Source: Prevotellaceae bacterium UBA4332
GTDB lineage: Bacteria; Bacteroidota; Bacteroidia; Bacteroidales; Bacteroidaceae
DNA: 28,112 bases
Assembly (NCBI GenBank): GCA_002394365.1
Contig: DGTQ01000016.1
Span: 1-28,112, forward strand
Direction: 5' to 3'
Shown: in pieces, positions 7,877 through 15,219 of the stretch
Numbering within the stretch: the stretch's first letter is position 1
How the letters are laid out: every line of letters starts with the position of its first letter
Notes under the pieces: generated by a model
The model's input: the letters and a program-made list of their open reading frames with translations, nothing else
Told to the model about the DNA's origin: nothing
Database searches by the model: none
Made by a program: the position numbers and the translations under genes

Positions 7877-9349
7877 TTACTTGCTTTCCTCCAGAGGAAC
7901 GGTGAAGTACTCCTTTTTGCCAGAAGGATATACACCCTTTATGATGAGCACAGGGTCTTTGCTCTTGTTTGCTGCCTTAACGACTGCAGCAAGGTCTGAC
8001 AGAGTCTTCATGGATGTCTCGTTTACCGTTTGGATGACGAAGCCAGCTGGGATTCCACGCTCGCGGAATTTGCCTGCATTAACCTTCGTAACCTTCAAAC
8101 CATACTTGATGTCGAGGTCTGCCTTTTCTCTTTCGTTCACCTCTCTGATGACAGCTCCAAGCACGTCGAGGTCGGCATCCTTCATTAGCTTTGTGTTGCC
8201 CTGCTCGTTCTTCAATGTTACAGTTGCTGTCTTCTTTGACTTCTTGTGCAGGTATGTCAGCTTAACCTGGTCGCCAGGACGCTTCGTGGCAAGTATCTCT
8301 TGCAGTTCAGCCATCTTGGTTACCTTCTGTCCGTCAACGGCTGTGATGACATCGCCTTCCTCTATGCCTGCGTCAGCAGCAGCACCGTCGTCCAGCACCT
8401 TAGCCACATAGATACCGTCGTTTGTACCAAGGTCAACTTCCTTGTTCTGCTCCTTCTGGGCATCGATATACATGCGGGCATCCTGTCCCTGTATGCCGAT
8501 GAGACCACGCTGCACGCTGCCATACTGCTTGAGGTCTGCTACCACCTTATTCATGATAGTGGTAGGAATGGCAAAACCATAGCCTATGTTAGAACCAGTA
8601 GGAGAGGTGAGCATAGCGTTGATACCAATCAGTTCGCCCTTGGCATTAACCAATGCGCCACCAGAATTACCCTGGTTGATAGCTGCATCAGTCTGTATGA
8701 ATGCCTCTACGCCATTAGCTCCAAGAGAGCGAGCCTTAGCCGAAACGATGCCTGCTGTTACTGTGGCACGCAGGTTGAGAGGGTGACCTATGGCGAGTAC
8801 CCATTCTCCCACCTTGATGTCGTCGCTTGAGATAACCTTTATGGCAGGCAGACCTGTTGCGTTAACCTTGATGAGAGCAAGGTCGGTATTCTTGTCGTTG
8901 CCTATGATGCGAGCAGAAAATTCGCGATTGTCGTTAAGTGTTACGGTAAGCTCGTCAGCCCCCTCCACCACGTGGTTGTTTGTCACGATGTAGCCGTCTT
9001 GTGAGATGATGACGCCAGAGCCAGTACCCTCTTTCTTAGGAGTCTGCACCTTGCGCTTGCTTGGTCCCTGCTGTCCTCGCTGTCCGAAGAAGCCGAATGG
9101 GTCAAACATGTCCCCGAAAGGGTCATTCTGCACTTCTACCTCCTGCACCTTGGAGTTCTGCAAGAACTTGATGTGTACTACACAAGGCAATGCCTTCTCG
9201 GCAGCAACGGTAAGGTCTGGATACTGTCCCGCAACGGTTGCAGGAGCCGCAGAGCAGGTGTTGTTATACACCAGAGTAGCGGCAATAGAGAGTGACACCG
9301 CAATGAGTGTCGATAGGATTGTTTGTTTCATCATTGTCATTATTTTCAC
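7877..9349 (-). CDS. HtrA/DegP-family periplasmic serine protease
   Basis: Do-family proteases degrade or refold damaged envelope proteins. The 490-residue protein has an N-terminal membrane/signal segment (about 8-30), a trypsin-like domain with His126 (TNNHVVEG), Asp156 (NTDLALI) and Ser229 (GNSGGALVN) as catalytic triad, and two PDZ domains (about 275-370 and 395-485; GDVITAVDGQKV and GFVIQTVNETS blocks). A Gly/Phe-rich loop (residues 75-95) precedes the catalytic core, like the regulatory LA loop. It is a single-gene unit with its own promoter (9406-9435), overlapped by a dyad (9426-9449), and a downstream hairpin. DegP versus DegQ type cannot be decided. Confidence 0.94.
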   Translation of the reverse strand: MKIMTMMKQTILSTLIAVSLSIAATLVYNNTCSAAPATVAGQYPDLTVAAEKALPCVVHIKFLQNSKVQEVEVQNDPFGDMFDPFGFFGQRGQQGPSKRKVQTPKKEGTGSGVIISQDGYIVTNNHVVEGADELTVTLNDNREFSARIIGNDKNTDLALIKVNATGLPAIKVISSDDIKVGEWVLAIGHPLNLRATVTAGIVSAKARSLGANGVEAFIQTDAAINQGNSGGALVNAKGELIGINAMLTSPTGSNIGYGFAIPTTIMNKVVADLKQYGSVQRGLIGIQGQDARMYIDAQKEQNKEVDLGTNDGIYVAKVLDDGAAADAGIEEGDVITAVDGQKVTKMAELQEILATKRPGDQVKLTYLHKKSKKTATVTLKNEQGNTKLMKDADLDVLGAVIREVNEREKADLDIKYGLKVTKVNAGKFRERGIPAGFVIQTVNETSMKTLSDLAAVVKAANKSKDPVLIIKGVYPSGKKEYFTVPLEESK

Positions 9350-9405
9350 CTTGTTTTAGTTTCGTTGTCTTTCTCGTTTTTGCTCACTTTATCGTTATTT
9401 CAGTG

Positions 9406-9435
9406 CAAAGATAATGGCTTTTTTTGTTAATCAAG
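9406..9435 (-). promoter_or_regulatory. Promoter of htrA
   Basis: The minus strand has TATCTTTG at 9413-9406 as -7 element and CTTG at 9435-9432 as an imperfect -33 element, with 18 bp spacing. The weak -33 half lies inside the dyad at 9426-9449, suggesting that an activator or repressor modulates this promoter. Confidence 0.6.
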
Positions 9436-9449
9436 CATTTTTGATTAAC
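9426..9449. promoter_or_regulatory. Candidate operator: 9-bp dyad over the htrA -33 region
   Basis: GTTAATCAA (9426-9434) and TTGATTAAC (9441-9449) are perfect inverted repeats with a 6-bp spacer. Their centres are about 15 bp apart, suiting a dimeric helix-turn-helix regulator. The dyad covers the -33 element of the only promoter in the gap, which makes regulation of htrA the simplest reading. Confidence 0.6.
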
Positions 9450-9609
9450 ACTTTTGTTTTTTTTAATCCTTCAAAGAGTGTTCTTAACGAGAGTTTAATA
9501 AATAACAAAAGTTATTCACTAAATTTTAATACCCTTATACTCACTTCATAAAGCAGGTAGTGTGTACATGCTGAGAGTATAGGCCACATGAATCACTGGG
9601 ACAAAAAGA
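9450..9609. other. Intergenic stretch between htrA promoter and terminator, nothing recognised
   Basis: These 160 bp are A/T-rich with no open frame carrying a recognisable start, no consensus promoter and no strong hairpin. The gap between htrA and the lipoprotein gene otherwise holds only the htrA control region and the terminator at 9610-9641. Confidence 0.4.
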
Positions 9610-9641
9610 AAAGCCCCAAGTCCTTTCAGACTTGGGGCTTT
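9610..9641 (-). terminator. Rho-independent terminator of the 13531-9714 operon
   Basis: A perfect 13-bp G/C-rich stem (9610-9622 with 9629-9641; AAGCCCC / GGGGCTT) with a 6-nt loop is followed on the minus strand by a T-rich run (TTCTTTTTGT). It lies 73 bp past the stop of the lipoprotein gene. Confidence 0.88.
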
Positions 9642-9713
9642 GTATTTCTCTTCTTTTCTCGTGATAAAGAGTAGCTTTGCTTTATGTTGTTCTTAGAAGA
9701 GTTTTATAAGTTA

Positions 9714-10454
9714 TTAGTTAAAGTAGTAGTAGGTTCTGCTGCTGGTGCTCACGTCTCGATATACGTATGAGTAGGATGAAACAGGATATCCTCCCATAGA
9801 GGAATCACTGTTGGAACTTGCATACCCCATCATGCTGCCATTAGCGGAATAATAGAGTGCCACTCTGCCAGAAGCAGACAGTGCTTTGTAATATGTACCT
9901 CTGCTGGTGGAATACTTGCCTGTTGAGTTATTGTATTTCACGATGTAGCAGGTTACTGGTGTCGGAGTGGTGCCTACGTCTGAAGAGCCACCACCACCTC
10001 CGCTGTCTTCGTCATGCGTAAGTGTTACCGTACCCCAGAATTCTCCCTCGTATCCCTGGGTTTCAATTACGATTTTGCCACTCTGGATTGACCCTGAAAT
10101 TATGCGCCATGTAAGAGGATAACTAAATTTATCTGATGGAACTATGATTTCATTCTCAGTAGCATACCATCTCTTTATGTCTGCCCCCACGAAACTATTC
10201 GGTGTTGTCATTATCACCCTTCCGCTTTTGTCTGAATCAAATCTGGCATAGATGGAGAGGGATTCTCCGTCTATATTTTTTCCCTTGCCACTCCAGTATC
10301 CCACGAACAAGGCATTATAGTCAGTAGGCGGAACATAAGCCCCACTACTGCTGCCATCATGGTCTCCCCCACCGCAGGCGCTGAAAAAGAGGGGAGTGGT
10401 GGCGCACAGAGCCACTATTGCCAGTGCGCCAATCCATTTCTTTGTTATCTTCAT
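9714..10454 (-). CDS. Lipoprotein, unknown function
   Basis: The 246-residue product has a lipoprotein signal peptide ending FFSAC-GGG, with Cys27 as the lipidated residue; the glycine-rich residues after it would not block surface exposure. The mature part starts NALFVGYWSGKGKNID, a 'WxGxW/Y' opening common in lipocalin-like Bacteroidetes lipoproteins, followed by beta-rich sequence (SIYARFDSDKSGRVIM). A Ser/Tyr-rich C-terminal third (about 180-246) follows a GGGGGSSD linker. It is last in an operon, 24 bp after the repeat protein, and is followed by a strong terminator. No catalytic motif is seen. Confidence 0.75.
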   Translation of the reverse strand: MKITKKWIGALAIVALCATTPLFFSACGGGDHDGSSSGAYVPPTDYNALFVGYWSGKGKNIDGESLSIYARFDSDKSGRVIMTTPNSFVGADIKRWYATENEIIVPSDKFSYPLTWRIISGSIQSGKIVIETQGYEGEFWGTVTLTHDEDSGGGGGSSDVGTTPTPVTCYIVKYNNSTGKYSTSRGTYYKALSASGRVALYYSANGSMMGYASSNSDSSMGGYPVSSYSYVYRDVSTSSRTYYYFN

Positions 10455-10478
10455 ACTTAAATAAGTTTTAAGTTTATA

Positions 10479-13046
10479 TTACCACGCCCAAGTAATGTTG
10501 TAGGTTGACGTAGAGCCACTGCTGCTTGTACGAGCACTGGTAGCGGAGGTAGGTCTGCCAGCACTATCGAGCGTGTATGAATTGTTAATGGTAGAACCAC
10601 CAAATGTAACGAGCAGAGGAAGGTGTTTGGAAGGCTTGCCTAAAGCACCAAATGGGAAGATCACGTCCAGTCCACAGTCAATGTGCATCATGTGGTCATA
10701 TTCCATTACACCACCTACATTGTCAATCTTGCTTTGCGTGCTTGTTTCGTATAATATATTAGCACACACTTCATTGTCCGTCAGAACATCATTTTCCCAA
10801 CCAAGTTCCGTAGCTTTCACAAGGTCTCCGTCAGAGTATTCAAAGTCATAGCCCCAAGACTTCGCACCATTCCTATAGCATACGATATTCGTTATCTGTT
10901 CATCAGAATTATAGGTAAGGTCGATTTTGTTTGCTCTGCCTTTATCGTCAGTGTAACTATAAGAACTTGCATATCCATTGCTGCCTATGTTTATTACAGC
11001 TTGGCTTATTAGTGAACCATCGGCTTTATCGAAACTCTTGAAAACGACTACACTGCCACCACTGTAGTCTATCGTGGCGTAAGAGGAACTGTATCCATCA
11101 GCATAGTCTGTCCGCATTATGTAACCGTTACTATCATACGTGTAATCCCAGCTCTTGCCATTAGAAGATGATGAGGATTGGTATGCGTACTTCTTCATCA
11201 GATTATCGCCAAACACCCTCTTAGCTCCCTGGAAGGTTCCAGTGCCTAATGGCGTATTGCCTCCACTACCGCTATCTTCTGCTTTTATAAACTCGAAGCA
11301 ATGGAAATTTATACCTCCGTTAGGGTAAGTAATATCAACAGAACCTGCTTGCACGGGCACGCTGATAATAGGGAATATCTTATAACTTACGCCCTCTATT
11401 TCTATCGTTTCATAATCAGTACTCTCATTCTCCTTGACTACCCTGTCTAATATGGTCGTACCATTCTGAGTCAAAACAATATTTCTGTCTATGGCACTAC
11501 TGCTTGATGCACGAGCAGCAATCTTCAACGTTCCTGCGTATGGTATAGTGAGCGATAAAGAGTTAGATGTGTTTGAAGCTCCTCCAGGTTTTAGTCGAGA
11601 AGAGTATTTCTGATAACTTTCAGTAGTTCCAAAGTATGGTTGTCCTGTTTGGTCAACCGTCATTTTTCCGCTACCATTATTACAAGTCAGAATAAATCCA
11701 TTTGAATTGTATGAATCTTTATATCCGTCATTAAATGCTATCTTATATAATGAAGTGTCATCACCAGTATCATCAGTATTCCTTGTGAAGTTATATGTCT
11801 TAGACAGGTCAGTAACAGCTGTGAAGCTATTGCTCGTCACATTGCTGACGATTGCTGATGTTGCTGCACCATCTATATCACCGCTAATCCAGTCGAAATT
11901 GATAGTGTTGCCCGTAAGCGTCCAAGTGAATATACCGCTTCTTATTATCGAGCCGGATGAATTAAATACCTGCCATGAACTGTTACCTTCATTGAGTGTA
12001 ACGCTTTCTATTCCTTCGGAAGTAGTGGCTTTCCATGTTCCAAGTAAGTCGTTAGCATTGATGGTAGGTGTTGGTGTAGGTGTAGGTGTGCTACCTCCGT
12101 TATTGTCCCACGCCCAAGTAATGTTGTAGGTTGATGTAGAACCACTGCTGCTTGTACGAGCACTGGTAGCAGAGGTAGGTCTGCCAGCACTATCGAGCGT
12201 GTATGAATTGTTAATGGTAGAACCACCAAATGTAACGAGCAGAGGAAGGTGTTTGGAAGGCTTGCCTAAAGCACCAAATGGGAAGATCACGTCCAGTCCA
12301 CAGTCAATGTGCATCATGTGGTCATATTCCATTACACCACCTACATTGTCAATCTTGCTTTGCGTGCTTGTTTCGTATAATATATTAGCACACACTTCAT
12401 TGTGCGTCAGAACATCATTTTCCCAACCAAGTTCCGTAGCTTTCACAAGGTCTCCGTCAGAGTATTCAAAGTCATAGCCCCAAGACTTCGCACCATTCCT
12501 GTAGCATACGATATTCGTTATCTGTTCATCAGAATTATAGGTAAGGTCGATTTTGTTTGCTCTGCCTTTATCGTCAGTGTAACTATAAGAACTTGCATAT
12601 CCATTGCTGCCTATGTTTATTACAGCTTGGCTTATTAGTGAACCATCGGCTTTATCGAAACTCTTGAAGACGACTACACTGCCACCACTGTAGTCTATCG
12701 TGGCGTAAGAGGAACTGTATCCATCAGCATAGTCTGCCAGCGTTATGTAACCGTTACTATCATACGTGTAATCCCAATTCTTGCCATTAGAAGATGATGA
12801 GGATCGGTATGCGTACTTCTTCATCAGATTATCGCCAAACACCCTCTTAGCTCCTTGAAAGGTTCCAGTGCCCGATGGAGTTTCGCCTCCACCTCCTTCT
12901 TCTTGAAATGTAATCTGACTGATACTTGAGGTAGGTATAGTCACTTTAGAGCCGTCTGTCTTCTCTACTACCATATTGTAGGTTTGAGCAGACATCATAA
13001 CTGCCACTAAGAGCATTATGCCTGTGAGTATTATATTCCTTTTCAT
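10479..13046 (-). CDS. Large secreted protein with two near-identical 255-residue repeats (DUF4595-like)
   Basis: The function is unknown. The 855-residue product has a signal peptide (1-20, ending MMSAQ), then a short Bacteroidetes export module (MVVEKTDGSKVTIP...ITFQEE). Residues 59-313 and 601-855 are near-identical repeats; the second copy ends at the final residue. Each contains YD-like strands (DYTYDSNGYI, FEYSDGDLVKA, YTLDSAGRPTSA) and a C-terminal YNITWAW, resembling the DUF4595 fold of Bacteroidetes surface proteins. The 287-residue middle starts with a PTPTPTPT linker and a lipocalin-like block (LLGTWKATTSEG), followed by a beta-sandwich-like region (LKIAARASSSS). Unlike its neighbour it has no sorting-like tail. 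It is the second gene of a three-gene operon, 11 bp after the 157-residue gene. Confidence 0.8.
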   Translation of the reverse strand: MKRNIILTGIMLLVAVMMSAQTYNMVVEKTDGSKVTIPTSSISQITFQEEGGGGETPSGTGTFQGAKRVFGDNLMKKYAYRSSSSSNGKNWDYTYDSNGYITLADYADGYSSSYATIDYSGGSVVVFKSFDKADGSLISQAVINIGSNGYASSYSYTDDKGRANKIDLTYNSDEQITNIVCYRNGAKSWGYDFEYSDGDLVKATELGWENDVLTHNEVCANILYETSTQSKIDNVGGVMEYDHMMHIDCGLDVIFPFGALGKPSKHLPLLVTFGGSTINNSYTLDSAGRPTSATSARTSSSGSTSTYNITWAWDNNGGSTPTPTPTPTINANDLLGTWKATTSEGIESVTLNEGNSSWQVFNSSGSIIRSGIFTWTLTGNTINFDWISGDIDGAATSAIVSNVTSNSFTAVTDLSKTYNFTRNTDDTGDDTSLYKIAFNDGYKDSYNSNGFILTCNNGSGKMTVDQTGQPYFGTTESYQKYSSRLKPGGASNTSNSLSLTIPYAGTLKIAARASSSSAIDRNIVLTQNGTTILDRVVKENESTDYETIEIEGVSYKIFPIISVPVQAGSVDITYPNGGINFHCFEFIKAEDSGSGGNTPLGTGTFQGAKRVFGDNLMKKYAYQSSSSSNGKSWDYTYDSNGYIMRTDYADGYSSSYATIDYSGGSVVVFKSFDKADGSLISQAVINIGSNGYASSYSYTDDKGRANKIDLTYNSDEQITNIVCYRNGAKSWGYDFEYSDGDLVKATELGWENDVLTDNEVCANILYETSTQSKIDNVGGVMEYDHMMHIDCGLDVIFPFGALGKPSKHLPLLVTFGGSTINNSYTLDSAGRPTSATSARTSSSGSTSTYNITWAW
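10482..11246 (-). repeat. 765-bp intragenic repeat, C-terminal copy
   Basis: This stretch aligns without gaps to 12108-12872 at an offset of 1626 bp. I count about 14 mismatches (about 98% identity), six of them changing an amino acid. The offset is a multiple of three, so the frame is kept. It ends exactly one codon before the stop. Confidence 0.95.
12064..12091 (-). repeat. Short tandem repeat encoding a Pro-Thr linker
   Basis: A 6-bp period (GGTGTA on the plus strand) encodes the PTPTPTPT linker that separates the first 255-residue repeat from the middle domain. Such simple repeats are prone to slippage in whole-codon steps. Confidence 0.75.
12108..12872 (-). repeat. 765-bp intragenic repeat, N-terminal copy
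   Basis: This is the partner of 10482-11246 and encodes residues 59-313. Differences cluster near the start of the encoded unit (YRSSS versus YQSSS, GKNW versus GKSW, YITLAD versus YIMRTD) plus one H/D change; most of the remainder is identical even at silent sites. Confidence 0.95.
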
Positions 13047-13057
13047 AATGATTTTTT

Positions 13058-13531
13058 TTACTGGTGAATAACTTTGATAGAGTTTTTGGGTGACTTTACG
13101 ATGTAGATGCCTTTAGGTAAAGCCTTCAAGTTGACTGTGGCTTTTCCCTGTGCATCAGCTGAGGTAGTCAATACGCTGACACCATTAGGTGTAACAACAC
13201 TGACGTTTTGACCTGCACCAATCTGGGTAAACACCACCTGGCCGTCTTCAAGAGTAGCGGAGCCTTCATCAGCCTTTACCCCCTCTATCCCCGTAGCATC
13301 CTTGAAGACATAGTTGGTCACATCTACCAGAGGGATGTGTACTGTGCCTGCTGATGTTGTAACACGCATCTTGTTACCAAAAAAAGCAATAACAGGTTCT
13401 TGCGACAAGGCAAAGATATTTTGTCCTCCACTTGCCCTGTTAACTACAAGACTGTACTCCGCTGCGCTCGCCATTACGCCCATCATAATCATGATGCTCA
13501 GCGAGAATAGTCGTAGAAAAATTCTTCTCAT
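13058..13531 (-). CDS. Small exported protein with sorting-like C-terminal tail
   Basis: The function is unknown. The 157-residue product has a signal peptide (1-23, ending VMASAAE) and a beta module (YSLVVNRASGGQNIFAL... then PLVDVTNYVFKD) like the one after the signal peptide of the 855-residue neighbour. The C-terminus reads ALPKGIYIVKSPKNSIKVIHQ, which resembles the last strands of a type IX secretion sorting domain (GIYIV...KV). It is first in the operon; the next gene starts 11 bp after its stop. The start at 13531 lies about 475 nt downstream of the predicted promoter. It could be a chaperone or anchor for the repeat protein, but that is speculation. Confidence 0.7.
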   Translation of the reverse strand: MRRIFLRLFSLSIMIMMGVMASAAEYSLVVNRASGGQNIFALSQEPVIAFFGNKMRVTTSAGTVHIPLVDVTNYVFKDATGIEGVKADEGSATLEDGQVVFTQIGAGQNVSVVTPNGVSVLTTSADAQGKATVNLKALPKGIYIVKSPKNSIKVIHQ

Positions 13532-13619
13532 AGTTGTCTTTAGGTTTTAGTTAGCCTATAGACTCCCAGATTCGGCTTGGTTTGTTGATAAGTATTGGTT
13601 TAAGGACATAAACGAAAAA

Positions 13620-14006
13620 GACGTGGAGACTGTATCCGTTACTCGCTCCACTGCTGAGGCCCGTAGGAATTGCCCATCTTGTCAGAACGAGCAACCTGAG
13701 ACCCCCACGCCGATATGAAAATCAAAAATGCACCTTATTATATATGACACGCACAACGAACCGCATGTTTGCTGCGGCTGTTGACACATCACAATAAGGG
13801 CTTGATGAAATCATACCCATGGGCATCTACCGTTGCTATGCTCCTTGACAAGATTAAAAGTTTCCTACGCTTTCAGCAGTCAGAGAACAAAGCGCGTGAT
13901 AAACGCCTTCTTACATTATATGTATCTCCCTTTGCAGTGAACGCCCAACACTATTGGGCGACTTGTACCAGTGTCCACGCATGGTGAAACACCTTCGGCT
14001 CGGAAG
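13620..14006 (-). ncRNA. Long structured leader RNA (candidate cis-regulatory or independent ncRNA)
   Basis: A consensus promoter at 14013-14043 predicts a transcript starting near 14006, but the first credible start codon is at 13531. The interval can form many separate hairpins: GGTG/CACC (13983-13986 with 13990-13993); CGCCCAA/TTGGGCG (13942-13948 with 13954-13960); GCGT/ACGC (13894-13897 with 13903-13906); CGCTTT/AAAGCG (13868-13873 with 13889-13894); a CCTTATT/AATAAGG outer stem (13733-13739 with 13793-13799) enclosing CCGCA/TGCGG (13761-13765 with 13773-13777); and nested 7- and 8-bp stems (13620-13626 with 13705-13711; 13638-13645 with 13688-13695), each with one G-U pair. Base composition is more G/C-rich than nearby gaps. 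I could not match it to a named RNA family; ligand and function are unknown. Confidence 0.55.
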
Positions 14007-14012
14007 ATGCTG

Positions 14013-14043
14013 CAAAGATAAGAAATTATTTTTAACAGACAAA
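14013..14043 (-). promoter_or_regulatory. Promoter of the structured leader and secreted-protein operon
   Basis: On the minus strand TTTG (14043-14040), 19 bp and TATCTTTG (14020-14013) match the Bacteroidetes consensus. The only downstream gene is at 13531, so the untranslated leader is about 475 nt. Confidence 0.75.
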
Positions 14044-14101
14044 GGAAAAGTTAAAAAAGTTTATGAAATTTGTTTGTCGCGGGGCTTGAAAAAAAACGTT
14101 T

Positions 14102-15142
14102 TTATTCCCTCTCGGCTACTTTTATCAGCATGATGCCGATGAATATCCATACTATCTCGCGCACGCGGCAGATGATGCTGACGAAGATGCCGAGGGCAGC
14201 GGAGAGCCCGAGGGCGGCTATGGAGAGTACGAAGCCGCCTTCCTGCACGCCTATCTGCATGGGGAGGAAGCCTATGAGGTTGGCAAAGAATGTGGTGAGT
14301 GCCACGATGAGTACGGAGTGGAGGTAGGTAAGGAATATGCCGTCTAAGCCTCCTCCGTTGTCAACTCCGAAGAGCAGGAGCATGAAGAGCACCTCCAGAC
14401 TTTGTGCCCAGCGTGATACGTATTCCAATATGAGGCTGGTGTAGAATGCCTTCTTGTCTTGAGAGAACAGGGCGCCTATCTGCTTGTCAATGTTCTGTAG
14501 CGCCTCCTCGTGCCTGGCTATGAAGCGTGAGCTCCAGCCCTTCAGACCTGGTATCCTGCCTATCCAGCTGAGCACCTTCATGACCACACCGTTCTTATAG
14601 CCCTTGGCAAAGAGGTATGATGCTCCGAAGAAGAGCAGGGCTATGAAGCCGAGTACGCAGGTTATGGGGGTGTTGAGAGGCAGGTCGCCTGCTGCTGCCA
14701 GTATAAGGTAAAGGAATATGGAGGTGAACCAAAACCAGAAGTGGGCGAAGATGTGCATCATGGCGTAGAGTATCACAGAGGACGTAGCATGTTGTTTGCT
14801 GATGTCCTTTGAGAGCTCCATTATGCGATAGGGCTCACCACCGAGTCCGCCTACTGGCGTGGCATAGTTGAGGGCGTAGCCTGAGACCGTGAGTTTGAAG
14901 ATTCTCCACGGACTCAGTTTTGCAGCTGGGTAAACTCCTTTTATGACGCTCCACCACGAGGCGGCGTTTATGCCGTATATCAGAATCCACACGCCAAGTA
15001 TGGGTACGAGCCAATAGCCTGCTGTGCAGAGGTGGTCCCACAGTTCGATGAAGCTCACGTCGAAGGTGAACAGCATGATGACGCATGCTGCTATGCCTAT
15101 CAGGAAGAACAGGTTATTTAGTCTTTGACGTGTCCAGGTCAT
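14102..15142 (-). CDS. Flippase-like integral membrane protein (lysylphosphatidylglycerol synthase TM/UPF0104 type)
   Basis: The 346-residue protein has about eight hydrophobic segments (for example LFFLIGIAACVIMLF, YWLVPILGVWILIYGINA and FIALLFFGASYLF) and the family's GxGGEPYR block (TPVGGLGGEPYRIMEL) with a conserved late GFLPMQIGVQEGG motif. This family, like YbhN/AglD or the MprF membrane half, is linked to lipid or lipid-linked sugar translocation or transfer. It ends the cassette of PLP enzyme, nucleotidyltransferase and CDP-alcohol phosphatidyltransferase, so moving the finished lipid across the inner membrane is a reasonable guess. The A/T run AAAAACGTTTTT just past the stop may end transcription. 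Confidence 0.8.
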   Translation of the reverse strand: MTWTRQRLNNLFFLIGIAACVIMLFTFDVSFIELWDHLCTAGYWLVPILGVWILIYGINAASWWSVIKGVYPAAKLSPWRIFKLTVSGYALNYATPVGGLGGEPYRIMELSKDISKQHATSSVILYAMMHIFAHFWFWFTSIFLYLILAAAGDLPLNTPITCVLGFIALLFFGASYLFAKGYKNGVVMKVLSWIGRIPGLKGWSSRFIARHEEALQNIDKQIGALFSQDKKAFYTSLILEYVSRWAQSLEVLFMLLLFGVDNGGGLDGIFLTYLHSVLIVALTTFFANLIGFLPMQIGVQEGGFVLSIAALGLSAALGIFVSIICRVREIVWIFIGIMLIKVAERE

Positions 15143-15144
15143 GT

Positions 15145-15200
15145 CAGTTCACAGTTCACAGTTATAACTCCCTCCCTTGGGAGGGTAAGGGGTGGGGTCG
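15145..15200. repeat. Minisatellite plus REP-like G/C element
   Basis: AGTTCAC repeats (15145-15163) are followed at 15166-15200 by a REP-like element with the core CCCTTGGG and a tail AAGGGGTGGGGTCG. A related copy in the same orientation lies inside the oxidoreductase gene (21415-21462). It fills the 77-bp gap between the flippase and phosphatidyltransferase genes. A third short repeat (TATAGT, 9-bp period, 15204-15226) overlaps the stop codon of the upstream gene. Confidence 0.7.
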
Positions 15201-15219
15201 TTTATAGTATCTATAGTGA

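Noticed and set aside
12008..12229. 73-residue alternate-frame ORF within the repeat protein
   Set aside because: It overlaps the coding repeat and linker and is fully explained by the main frame.
13769..13987. 72-residue plus-strand ORF in the leader region
   Set aside because: It is antisense to the predicted structured RNA, has no promoter on its strand, and its sequence is explained by RNA hairpins.
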